A DNA stretch of 64,000 bases, from positions 248,001 through 312,000 of the forward strand of contig JODP01000012.1 of the NCBI GenBank assembly GCA_000719025.1, written 5' to 3'. The notes beneath the pieces are model-generated. The model was not told the origin of the DNA. It did no database searches and saw only the letters and a list, made by a program, of their open reading frames with translations. Each line of letters starts with the position of its first letter. Positions within the stretch are counted from its first letter, which is position 1. This document shows positions 25,769-34,077 of this stretch, piece by piece. Origin of the DNA: Kineosporia aurantiaca JCM 3230. Its GTDB lineage: Bacteria > Actinomycetota > Actinomycetes > Actinomycetales > Kineosporiaceae. The position numbers and the translations under genes were made by a program.

Positions 25769-26586
25769 CCCTTTAGCCCTCCGGCGAACCCGTTGATGAT
25801 GCTGCGCTGCAGCGCGAAATAGATGACCAGGATGGGGATGATGCTGATCAGCAGGGCGGCGAAGATCAGGTTCCACTGGGACACGTACTGACCGACGAAC
25901 CCGGCCACGGCGACCGGCAGGGTCTGCTGTCCGCTGCCGGAGAGGTAGAGCAGTGGGGTGAAGAAGTCGTTCCAGACGAAGACCGTGTTCAGCACGAGCG
26001 CGGTCACGGTGATCGGGCGCAGCATGGGAAACACCACGAACCGGAAGGCCTGCCAGTAGCCGCAGCCGTCGATCAGCGCCGCGTCCTCGAAGTCGCCGGG
26101 CAGGCCGCGGATGAAGCCCATGTAGAGGAACGTGGTGAACGGGACCTGGAGGCCGGAGTAGAACAGGATCAGGGCCCAGGGCTGACCGAGCAGGCCGAGG
26201 TCGCGCATGGTCTGGTAGAGCGGCAGGGTGGCGAGCTGGAAGGGCAGCACCAGGCCGAGCATGATCAGCGCGAAGGCGCCGCGGGACCAGTTCCGTTTCA
26301 CCCGGGCCAGGGGATAGGCGGCCAGGGCCGAGACGCTGAGCACGATCAGCACGCTGATCCCGGTGACCAGCAGGCTGTTGCCCAGGGCGCCGCCGAGCGC
26401 GCCGTCCCGCCAGGCGTCGGTGAAGTTGGACAGCGTGGGCGAGGTGGTCGGGCGCAGCGGTGAGGAGGTGTCGGAGGGCTGCCGCACGGCCAGGTTGACC
26501 AGTACGTAGACCGGGAAGGCGATCACCAGGGCGACGGCGATCATCACCAGTTCGAGGGCGAAGGTCCGGGGACGGTAACGGTTCAC
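25765..26586 (-). CDS. Sugar ABC transporter permease (MalG-type)
   Basis: A 273-residue inner-membrane protein with six hydrophobic segments and the EAA-loop motif EDAALIDGCGYWQAF, which contacts the ATPase. Start at GTG 26586, overlapping the stop of the first permease by GTGA. Its stop overlaps the GH78 start. No ATPase gene is in the operon; actinomycete sugar importers commonly share the MsiK ATPase. Confidence 0.93.
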   Translation of the reverse strand: MNRYRPRTFALELVMIAVALVIAFPVYVLVNLAVRQPSDTSSPLRPTTSPTLSNFTDAWRDGALGGALGNSLLVTGISVLIVLSVSALAAYPLARVKRNWSRGAFALIMLGLVLPFQLATLPLYQTMRDLGLLGQPWALILFYSGLQVPFTTFLYMGFIRGLPGDFEDAALIDGCGYWQAFRFVVFPMLRPITVTALVLNTVFVWNDFFTPLLYLSGSGQQTLPVAVAGFVGQYVSQWNLIFAALLISIIPILVIYFALQRSIINGFAGGLKG

Positions 26587-27539
26587 GAGATGTCGGCCTC
26601 CCGTCGGGAGAGGAACGCGTACTGTCCGGCCGAGATGACGGCCACGATCAGGGTCAGTACGACCGCGAGCGCGATGCTGTAGCCGAACTCGCCGAGGGTG
26701 AACGCGTCCTTGTAGATCAGCGTGGACAGGGTGTCGGTGGCATGTCCGGGACCGCCTCCGGTGAGGGCCCAGACCTGGTCGAACAGCTTGATCCCGCCGA
26801 TGATCGAGAGCATCAGGTTGATCGTGATGGCCGGGGCCAGCAGCGGCCGGGTGACGTACCAGAAGCGCCGGACCGGCCCGGCGCCGTCGATCGCGGCGGC
26901 CTCCTGGACCTCGCGGGGGATGGACTGCAGGCCGGCCACGAAGATCACCATCGAGTAGCCGGCGTACTGCCAGACGATCACCGCCACGATCGACCAGAGC
27001 GCCAGGTGCGGGTCGCCCAGCCAGTCCTTGCGCAGGAAGTCCAGGCCGACCGCGCCGAAGAGGGAGTTCACCGCGCCGTCGGGTCCCAGCAGGTTGCGCC
27101 ACAGGTAGGCGGTGACGATCGGGGTGACCACCGCCGGGGCGAACAGCAGGGCCCGAAGAACGTTGCGGGACTTGATGATCGAGTTCACGCCGAGGGCCAG
27201 GAGCAGCCCCAGGCCGTTCTGGATCACCGTGATGGCGACCGCGATCAGCAGCGTGTGGCCGATCGCGGCGCGCGCGTCGGCGTCGTCCAGCAGGTCGCGG
27301 AAGTTGCCGAGGCCGACCCAGGCGAAGTCCGGGGAGAGGCCGTCCCAGTCGGTGAACGCGTAGTAGAGACCGCGGGCGCTGGGGATCAGCACGACGAAGG
27401 CGAACAGCACCAGAGCGGGGGCGGCGAACCACCACGGTGGCGCGGCCCGCCGGCGCCTCGAGGCGCGCTTGATGGGGGTCCCGGGTGGTCCGGCGGCCGG
27501 GGGATGGGCGGGGGGACGCCCGGGAGAGGTGATCGTCAT
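26583..27539 (-). CDS. Sugar ABC transporter permease (MalF-type)
   Basis: A 318-residue permease with a Pro/Arg-rich cytosolic lead, six hydrophobic segments and the EAA loop EAAAIDGAGPVRRFW. It is the first gene of the leftward operon permease-permease-GH78-binding protein. A palindrome CTGAAAGGTTTCAG lies just upstream, and two AACGTT-centred sites sit further up toward the divergent LacI gene, so the operon is probably repressed by that regulator. Confidence 0.93.
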   Translation of the reverse strand: MTITSPGRPPAHPPAAGPPGTPIKRASRRRRAAPPWWFAAPALVLFAFVVLIPSARGLYYAFTDWDGLSPDFAWVGLGNFRDLLDDADARAAIGHTLLIAVAITVIQNGLGLLLALGVNSIIKSRNVLRALLFAPAVVTPIVTAYLWRNLLGPDGAVNSLFGAVGLDFLRKDWLGDPHLALWSIVAVIVWQYAGYSMVIFVAGLQSIPREVQEAAAIDGAGPVRRFWYVTRPLLAPAITINLMLSIIGGIKLFDQVWALTGGGPGHATDTLSTLIYKDAFTLGEFGYSIALAVVLTLIVAVISAGQYAFLSRREADIS

Positions 27540-27556
27540 CAGGTGCCCTTTCCTCT

Positions 27557-27570
27557 CTGAAAGGTTTCAG
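27557..27570. promoter_or_regulatory. Palindrome upstream of the sugar operon
   Basis: CTGAAAGGTTTCAG is an inverted repeat (6-base arms, 2-base centre) placed 18 bases before the first permease start. The form suits a LacI-family operator. Confidence 0.6.
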
Positions 27571-27606
27571 TCCGATGCCGCAGACGAACCGGGTGAAAAA
27601 TCAGTG

Positions 27607-27619
27607 GGTAACGTTTTCC
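27607..27619. promoter_or_regulatory. AACGTT-centred site 1 (LacI-family operator candidate)
   Basis: GGTAACGTTTTCC is near-palindromic around AACGTT. A second related site lies at 27735-27748 in the same divergent region. A central CG within an AT-rich palindrome is typical of LacI-family operators. Confidence 0.6.
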
Positions 27620-27734
27620 ATTCGGTTCGCTCGAAATTAGGGACGCCTGAAGGCAAAGGTCAAGGGGAGGCTGGCGCTCGATCCGTGACGTGCGACGAAC
27701 GGTCCGGGGCTCTTGCCGGTCTGGGAAGACCAGT

Positions 27735-27748
27735 GGTAAACGTTGCCC
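27735..27748. promoter_or_regulatory. AACGTT-centred site 2 (LacI-family operator candidate)
   Basis: GGTAAACGTTGCCC shares the AACGTT core and GG...CC ends of the other site. It lies 18 bases before the LacI start, so it could mediate autoregulation. Confidence 0.6.
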
Positions 27749-27765
27749 ACTCAGCGAGGAGGAGC

Positions 27766-28842
27766 ATGGAACCGCTACCCGTAAGTGGTGGCCTGCGGCG
27801 GGTGACGATCGTCGACGTGGCGGCGCACGCACAGGTCTCCACCACGGCCGTGTCCAAGGTGATGCGCAACGCCTACGGGGTCAGTCCGGCGATGCGTGAG
27901 CGGGTGAACGCGGCGATCGCTGAGCTCGGCTATCGCCCCCGGGCCGCGGCGCGCGGGATGCGTGGGCAGACCTACACGATCGGCGTGGTGCTGCCCGACA
28001 TCCGGAACCCGTTCTTCCCCGATATCGTCGACGGCATCACGGCGTATCTCGGTGATACCGAGTACCAGGTGCTGCTCGGTACCGGCAGCCGGCTGGACGT
28101 GCCCGGCGTCTCGGCTACCGACGTGGAGTCCGAGGTCCGGCTGACCGACGCGATGGTGGACCGGGGTATGGACGGGATGATCCTGGTCGCGCCGGCCGCC
28201 GGCCGGCGCCAGGTGGATCAGGCGGCGGCCGGGGTTCCGACCGTGGTGATCGGGCGGCACATGCGCTCGGCGTTGCACGACACGGTGGTGGACGACGACG
28301 CCCGCGGGGCTGCGCTGATCGTGGACCACCTGGCCGGGCTGGGGCACCGCCGGATCGCGCACATCGACCAGCGGGAGCCGGACAGTGAGCGGGCGGCGAC
28401 GATGCCGAACGCGATCCGGACCCGGGGCTACCGCGATGCGATGCGAGCGTGCGGCCTGGAGAACGAGATTGACGTGGTCTCCACCGGATACACCGAGGAG
28501 GGTGGGTATCTCGGCGCCAAGCAGTTGCTCGAGCGAACCGTCAGGCCCACCGCGATTTTCGCCGGGGCCGACATCGTGGCGATGGGCGTGCTCACCGCGG
28601 TGGCCGAGGCCGGGCTGCGGATTCCCGACGACATCTCCGTAGCCGGTTACGACAACACGAGTTTCGCGGCGCTCGGGCCGATCGGCCTGACCAGTGTGGA
28701 CCAGGCCGGACGGCAGATCGGCGCGGACGCGGCCCGCCTGCTGCTGGAGCGGATGGCCCAGCGGGACCGGCCGTCCACGTTCATCACCACATCCCCCACC
28801 CTGGTGACGAGACGGACCACGGCGGCTCCCGGCGTCCTTTAA
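27766..28842 (+). CDS. LacI-family transcriptional regulator
   Basis: A 358-residue protein starting at ATG 27766, which has GAGGAGGAG directly upstream. The N-terminal helix-turn-helix reads VTIVDVAAHAQVSTTAVSK, followed by a hinge helix and a periplasmic-binding-like sugar domain (IGVVLPDIRNPFFPDI, DDISVAGYDNT). It is divergent from the rhamnoside uptake operon, and three palindromic sites lie between them. The likely role is local repressor lifted by a rhamnose-derived ligand. Confidence 0.94.
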   Translation: MEPLPVSGGLRRVTIVDVAAHAQVSTTAVSKVMRNAYGVSPAMRERVNAAIAELGYRPRAAARGMRGQTYTIGVVLPDIRNPFFPDIVDGITAYLGDTEYQVLLGTGSRLDVPGVSATDVESEVRLTDAMVDRGMDGMILVAPAAGRRQVDQAAAGVPTVVIGRHMRSALHDTVVDDDARGAALIVDHLAGLGHRRIAHIDQREPDSERAATMPNAIRTRGYRDAMRACGLENEIDVVSTGYTEEGGYLGAKQLLERTVRPTAIFAGADIVAMGVLTAVAEAGLRIPDDISVAGYDNTSFAALGPIGLTSVDQAGRQIGADAARLLLERMAQRDRPSTFITTSPTLVTRRTTAAPGVL

Positions 28843-29030
28843 TGTGCTGGTAAACAACGCGATTCATGATCAAACGCCCGGCTCGGGGCGAAAGTTCCCG
28901 AACGGCCGGGTGATGTTCCTCGCGGGCGCTTACTGGCGGGAAACGTGCCGATCGCCCTTACCTTACGCGATGCTGGATGACCGGCAGGTGACCGGTGAGA
29001 GTGATGACCGGTAGCGAGTGAGGGAGTTTC

Positions 29031-29969
29031 ATGGCAGGCGGTCTGGCGGCACTTCTGGACGACATCGCTGTCCTGGCGAAGACGACCGCCGCCTCGGTGG
29101 ACGACGTGGCCGCGGCGGCCGGGCGGGCCAGTACCAAGGCCGCCGGGGTGGTCATCGACGACACCGCGGTCACCCCGCGCTACGTGCACGGCTTCACCCC
29201 GGACCGGGAGCTGCCGATCGTCTGGCGGATCGCGCTCGGCTCGCTGCGCAACAAGATCCTCTTCATCCTTCCCGCCGCGCTGCTGCTGAGCCAGTTCGCC
29301 GACTGGCTGCTCACCCCGATCCTGATGTGCGGTGGCGTGTACCTGGCCTTCGAGGGCGCCGAGAAGGTCTACGAGCTGTTCGGCGGCCACCATGAGCAGC
29401 AGCCGGACGAGCCGGCCGCCGCGCTCGGGCCGGACGCGGAGAAGTCGATGGTCAGCGGGGCGATCCGGACCGACTTCATCCTCTCCGCGGAAATCATGGT
29501 GATCTCCCTGAACGAGGTGACCGACGAGCCGTTCCTGTCCCGGGCGATCATCCTGGCGTTCGTCGCGCTGGTGGTCACCGCGGTGGTCTACGGCCTGGTC
29601 GGGCTGATCGTGAAGGTCGACGACGTCGGGCTGCACCTGGTCGAGTCCGGGCGGGCCGACCGGCTGGGGCGGTTCCTGGTGGCGGCCATGCCCCGGGTGC
29701 TGTCGGTGCTGTCCACCGTCGGGATCGCGGCCATGCTCTGGGTCGGCGGCCACATCCTGCTGGTCGGGACGGACGATCTGGGCTGGCACGGGCCGTACGA
29801 GCTGGTGCACCACCTCGAGCACTCGGTGCACGAGGCGACGGGTGGTGCCGGGGCGGTCCTGGGCTGGTGTGTCAACACGCTGTGCTCGGCGGTGGTCGGC
29901 CTGGTGGTGGGGGCCGTCGTGGTGGCGGTCCTGCACTTCGTGCCCAGACGCGACCCCGCCGCGCACTGA
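29031..29969 (+). CDS. DUF808 (YedI-like) membrane protein
   Basis: A 312-residue protein matching DUF808: MAGGLAALLDDIAVLAK at the start, then IVWRIALGSLRNK, and RTDFILSAEIMVISL before the later membrane segments. About five to six hydrophobic segments. ATG 29031 follows GAGGGAG. The family has no established role. It abuts the convergent esterase gene with no gap. The 188 bases upstream hold its promoter; I see no specific site. Confidence 0.9.
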   Translation: MAGGLAALLDDIAVLAKTTAASVDDVAAAAGRASTKAAGVVIDDTAVTPRYVHGFTPDRELPIVWRIALGSLRNKILFILPAALLLSQFADWLLTPILMCGGVYLAFEGAEKVYELFGGHHEQQPDEPAAALGPDAEKSMVSGAIRTDFILSAEIMVISLNEVTDEPFLSRAIILAFVALVVTAVVYGLVGLIVKVDDVGLHLVESGRADRLGRFLVAAMPRVLSVLSTVGIAAMLWVGGHILLVGTDDLGWHGPYELVHHLEHSVHEATGGAGAVLGWCVNTLCSAVVGLVVGAVVVAVLHFVPRRDPAAH

Positions 29970-31610
29970 TCAGTCGTTGACCAGGTCGAACCCCTCCCAG
30001 GGGCCGATCGCGGTGCGGTTGGCGATCAGGGGGTCGGCGCCGGTGTTCTCGGCCGTCACGTAGTCGCCGTTGGCCGTGGCCTTCAGGCTCACGCTGCCGT
30101 CGCTGTTGTGGATCAGCGTGAAGGTCTGGCCGGTGCCGACGGTGGAGCTGTTGGCGATCAGCGGGGATGTGCCGGCGGTGACGAACTTGTTGTTGGCGTG
30201 GGCCCGCAGGGCGACCGCGCCGTTGCCCGCGTCGACCTCGTCGAAGCTCTCCCAGGGCCCGATCGCGGTGCGGTTGGCGATCAGCGCTGCGTCCCCGGCG
30301 TTCTCGGCGGTCACGTAGTTGCTGTTGGCGTGGGCCTTCAGGCTGATCACGCCCAGGGTGCTGCCGGACCCGGGGTTGGTCGTGGCGGCGCCGAACAGGC
30401 TCAGGTTGACCGAGTCGGCCATTGCCTGGAGACCGTCGGTGTTCGGGTGGAGATGGTCGGTGTTGTTGTAGGCGGGCAGGAACTGCTCGATGTTGGCCGG
30501 GTCATGGGTGGCGGTGTCGAAGTCGAGGATGCCGTCGCAGCCGCTGCCGGAGCTGCGGACGAACGCGTTGTAGGCGGCCCGGCTGTTCTCTCCGGCCTGG
30601 GTCCAGCCGTTGTCGGGTTTGAACGGGGTCAGGGTGGCGCAGAGGAACTTGATCCCGGCCTGATGGGCGGCGGTGATCATCGGCTGCACGCCGGCGATCA
30701 GCTGGGCGCCGGTGGGCGGGTTGGCGTTGTTGATGTCGTTGATCGGGTCGTCGGCGAAGACCACCCACTTCACGTTCGGCTGGGCGAGCACGTCGCGGCT
30801 GAACCGGTTGGCCGCGCTCGGCCCGGCCCCGTCGTGCAGGAGGGCGTTGCCGCTGATGCCCTGATTGATCACGCCGACGTTCGCTCCGGCCGCGTTGAGC
30901 CGCACCGCCAGGTCGTTGGTCCAGCGGCGGTTGGCGTCGGCGGCGGAGTCGATGCCATCGGTGATCGAGGCGCCGAGGGCGACCACGGCACCGGTGGCGG
31001 CGGTGTTCTGGACGTCGAGGTCGGCCAGGAACGTGTAGCTGCTGTACGTCTGCGGGTTGGCCAGGGTCGCGTTCGCGGCCAGGTCACCGCCGCCGGGCGT
31101 GTAGTAGTTCGTCTGCTGAGCGAGTTGGTGTTCGGTGACGGTGCCGGTGGGCTGCGGCAGGTAGAAGCTGATTGCCACGTCGGACAGGGCCTTGACGGGG
31201 AAGGCGATGCTGTCGCTGGCCACCTTTACGCCCGCTGCAATGGTGACCGAGGCCGATCCGCCGAAGGTGACCTTCTGGTCAGTGGCCGCGTTGATCGACG
31301 AGCCGCTGGTGCGCTGAGCAATGTGCACGTCGGAGATGGTGACCGGGGCGCTGCCGAAGACGTTGCTCAGCTGGACCCGGGCCGCGGTGCCGGAAATGCT
31401 GGTGTGGACGATCTGCCGCAGGGTGGTGTTGCCCACGACGGTGGTGCTGCTGCTCTGCGGCGACGTGCCCCAGGTGCCGGTCCAGGGCACGTCGGCCTGC
31501 ACGGAGCCGGCGGCCGGGGCCGCCTGGCTGGACATCGGGATCAGGATGCCGAGCGCGACCAGGCCCAGGGTCACCCCGCCCGAGACGATCAACGATTTTC
31601 GGACTCTCAT
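29970..31610 (-). CDS. Secreted SGNH/GDSL hydrolase with C-terminal fascin-like repeats
   Basis: A 546-residue protein with a signal peptide ending near SSQA-AP. A beta-rich lead is followed by an SGNH domain: Ser in ALGASITDG, Gly/Asn in QGISGN, Asn in PINDI and the Asp/His pair in TDHLHPN. The last ~125 residues are three repeats of a beta-trefoil/fascin type (SLKAHANSNYVTAEN, ALRAHANNKFVTAG, SLKATANGDYVTAEN), likely carbohydrate-binding. Probably an exported esterase acting on plant polysaccharide. Substrate not determined. Confidence 0.9.
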   Translation of the reverse strand: MRVRKSLIVSGGVTLGLVALGILIPMSSQAAPAAGSVQADVPWTGTWGTSPQSSSTTVVGNTTLRQIVHTSISGTAARVQLSNVFGSAPVTISDVHIAQRTSGSSINAATDQKVTFGGSASVTIAAGVKVASDSIAFPVKALSDVAISFYLPQPTGTVTEHQLAQQTNYYTPGGGDLAANATLANPQTYSSYTFLADLDVQNTAATGAVVALGASITDGIDSAADANRRWTNDLAVRLNAAGANVGVINQGISGNALLHDGAGPSAANRFSRDVLAQPNVKWVVFADDPINDINNANPPTGAQLIAGVQPMITAAHQAGIKFLCATLTPFKPDNGWTQAGENSRAAYNAFVRSSGSGCDGILDFDTATHDPANIEQFLPAYNNTDHLHPNTDGLQAMADSVNLSLFGAATTNPGSGSTLGVISLKAHANSNYVTAENAGDAALIANRTAIGPWESFDEVDAGNGAVALRAHANNKFVTAGTSPLIANSSTVGTGQTFTLIHNSDGSVSLKATANGDYVTAENTGADPLIANRTAIGPWEGFDLVND

Positions 31611-32075
31611 GGATCACGAGACTCCGAGCAAATAGGTGACGTATCAAGTGACGGCCGCCGTGATGCTTTCGACTGAACCGGGGCGCCCCGCTCGACGTAG
31701 CAGCTCGCGGTCACCAAAAAGACTCTCCTACAAGGATCATCGCATTTTCGGCTGCCACTCTTGTAGTCCTCGGCATTCGGGTGCGGCGGTCGAGAACGGG
31801 CGAGGCTCAGCGCGGGCGCTGGGGCGCGCGGACGCGTGGGTGAGCTGCGAAATGGCCAGGGCTATCGACCAGCACGTGCCCACCTCGCGGAAGTCCTTGA
31901 CCTGCCAGTTCGTCCATCTCTCGCGGGCAGGACCGGCTGCGGCGCAAGGCGTGGGATGACTTGGCCGGGCGAAATCCTGCCCTCGTCACCACTGGTTGCT
32001 GAGACCCGCCCGTGAAGGCCCAGCCTCGTTCGTCCCTCAAGACGCCCACCGCGCATCTGCAACCAGGGCGATACG
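31611..32075. other. 465-base intergenic region
   Basis: Lies between divergently transcribed genes. I see no supported gene. A 7-base inverted repeat CTACAAG/CTTGTAG (about 31728 and 31759) is present; its role is unknown. Confidence 0.5.
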
Positions 32076-32813
32076 GTGACCCGCATGTCCGCGACGCCCG
32101 GTCCGCGCCCGTTGGAGTACCAGCGCGTGGCCGGGGAGCTGCGGCAGATGATCGTGGAGGGCGAGCTGCGGCCGGGCGATCGCCTTCCTGCGGAGGGCGA
32201 GCTGACCGCCCGCATGGGGGTGAGCCGGGGCACGCTGCGCGAGGCGCTTCGAGTGCTCTCTTCGCAGAACCTCCTCACCTCCGCGCGAGGGGTGAACGGC
32301 GGGACCTTCGTGGCCGAGCCCTCGACCGACGACGTGTCCGCGTACCTGGAAACGTCCCTCACCCTCCTCTCCCGCAGCGTGGTCAGCTCCGCCAACCTCC
32401 TGGAGATGCGCAGCCAGCTCGAGGTCCCGGCCGCGGAACTGGCCGCCCGCCGCCGCACCGACGAAGACCTCCGCCTGCTCGAGACCTCGGTCTGCCGCCC
32501 GACCGAGCCCGGTCTGGGCCGCGATCCCGGGCGGCAGCGGATGAACAGCGACTTCCACCTGCACCTGCTGCGCGCCGCGGGCAACCCGGTGCTGGAAATG
32601 ACCGCCCGTCCGGTGTTCTCCGTGCTCAGCCAGCGGTTTCGCCGGGGCGAGCCCGGTCCGGGTTTCTGGGAGCGGGTCTCGGCCGAACACGCCGAGATCC
32701 TCGGCCAGATCCGCGACCGCAACACCCGTGGCGCCCGCCGGGCCATGCGCGCCCACCTGACCGGCCTGCGCGACACCTACCTCCGGATCGACGTCACCCG
32801 ACTCGGCGACTGA
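32076..32813 (+). CDS. GntR-family regulator (FadR/FCD subgroup)
   Basis: A 245-residue protein. A winged helix-turn-helix occupies ~12-75 (YQRVAGELRQMIVEGELRPGDRLP, VSRGTLREALRVL). The FCD effector domain follows with DFHLHLLRAAGN and EHAEIL as probable metal-binding positions. The GTG at 32076 has AGGG upstream; an ATG three codons on (32085) is equally possible. It precedes a dienelactone hydrolase on the same strand by 60 bases and may control it. Confidence 0.9.
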   Translation: MTRMSATPGPRPLEYQRVAGELRQMIVEGELRPGDRLPAEGELTARMGVSRGTLREALRVLSSQNLLTSARGVNGGTFVAEPSTDDVSAYLETSLTLLSRSVVSSANLLEMRSQLEVPAAELAARRRTDEDLRLLETSVCRPTEPGLGRDPGRQRMNSDFHLHLLRAAGNPVLEMTARPVFSVLSQRFRRGEPGPGFWERVSAEHAEILGQIRDRNTRGARRAMRAHLTGLRDTYLRIDVTRLGD

Positions 32814-32873
32814 CCGCCGGGCACGTATGTTGAGAGGGCAACCATCCGGCGTCCTTCCTTGAGGAGTCCCCGC

Positions 32874-33647
32874 GTGACCGAGTTCTCGCCCCTCCATACC
32901 GAGCTCATCGACCGGGTGCCGCTGCGGCCCGGCGCGCGGATCGAGGAGGAGGTCGTCGAGTACGACCACGAAGGCACTCCGCTGGAGGGCTTCATCGTCC
33001 AGGACTCCGCGATCCCGGGTCCGAAACCGGCTGTCCTGATCATCCACGACTGGCACGGCCTGCAGAACTACTCCAAGGCCCGCGCCCACATGCTCGCCCG
33101 CCTCGGCTACTACGCCTTCTGCGTCGACATTTACGGCAAGGGCCGCCGGTTCGAGACCCAGGAGGACTGCCAGGCCGAGGCCGGCAAGTACTACGGCGAC
33201 CTCGCCCTGATGCGCGCCCGGGTCGGCGCTGCCTACGACCACGTCGTGCTCGACGAGCGCGTCGACACCGCCCGGATCGCCTCGATCGGCTACTGCTTCG
33301 GCGGCAGCGCTGCCCTGGAGTTCGCCCGCACCGGCGCTCCTCTGGTCGCCACCGTCTCCTTCCACGGCGCCCTGATCGCCCACGAGCCGGCTGACGTGGA
33401 CAAGCTCACCGGCTCGGTGCTGGTGCTGACCGGCGGTTCGGACCCGGTGGTGCCGGACGAGGCGGTCTCGGCCTTCGAGAACGAGCTGCGCACCCGGGAA
33501 GACCTGGACTGGGCCGTCACCACCTACGCCGGCGCGCCTCACGCCTTCACCCAGCCCGGGACGCCGAACTACCGCGAGCTGGCCGACCGGCGCAGCTGGC
33601 GGGCGATGCTCGACCTGTTCTCGGAGTTCTCGACCCCGCTGGCCTGA
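32874..33647 (+). CDS. Dienelactone hydrolase family protein
   Basis: A 257-residue alpha/beta hydrolase. The nucleophile is Cys141 in GYCFGGSAAL; Asp in GGSDPVVP and His in GAPHAF complete the Cys-Asp-His triad of this family. GTG 32874 is chosen for GAGGAG nine bases upstream, instead of an in-frame TTG at 32859 that overlaps that site. The family hydrolyses dienelactones in aromatic breakdown, but many members act on other esters; no ring-cleavage genes are nearby. Confidence 0.91.
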   Translation: MTEFSPLHTELIDRVPLRPGARIEEEVVEYDHEGTPLEGFIVQDSAIPGPKPAVLIIHDWHGLQNYSKARAHMLARLGYYAFCVDIYGKGRRFETQEDCQAEAGKYYGDLALMRARVGAAYDHVVLDERVDTARIASIGYCFGGSAALEFARTGAPLVATVSFHGALIAHEPADVDKLTGSVLVLTGGSDPVVPDEAVSAFENELRTREDLDWAVTTYAGAPHAFTQPGTPNYRELADRRSWRAMLDLFSEFSTPLA

Positions 33648-34077
33648 GCCCGCTGGCCTGAGCCCGCCCGGTCGGGGCCGTCGCGTGACCTGGTTCCTGG
33701 TCCCGACTCCCTGGGCCCGGTCGGTCGGGTCGCCTGAGCCTGGTCCGGTGCGCCTCCTCGCTTGAGCCCGGTCGTCTTCGGCAAGCGGGCTCTGGTTGTC
33801 GTCGCCGGCTCAGTTTGCGGGCCTACCTCCAGCTGTCGTCGCCCGGTTTAGCCATTTGGCCCCCGGCCACCCTCCGGGCGAAGGTGATCGATCGCCCAGT
33901 GGCACAGTGTTGCGGCCTGACCCGAGCCTGCGTTTACGCCAGATGTATATGTTGGCGTGCACCCCACGCTCAGCGAGCACCCGGTTAGCGCCCGCGCACC
34001 CCTGCACTGTGGGCATAGGCCTATTGCCGATCGTTAGCGGGCTGCCCCTCATACATCGCTGCGGGATACTTTCTGCC
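33648..34077. other. 430-base intergenic region
   Basis: It begins with a direct duplication of ~14 bases (cccgctggcctgag) across the hydrolase stop. The rest has lower GC than the neighbouring genes and probably holds the promoter of the J-domain gene. An in-frame upstream extension of that gene has no coding character. Confidence 0.55.

Noticed and set aside
31636..32049. Small frames in the gap before the GntR gene
   Set aside because: They are short, lack ribosome sites and show no family features; the evidence is too weak to call genes.
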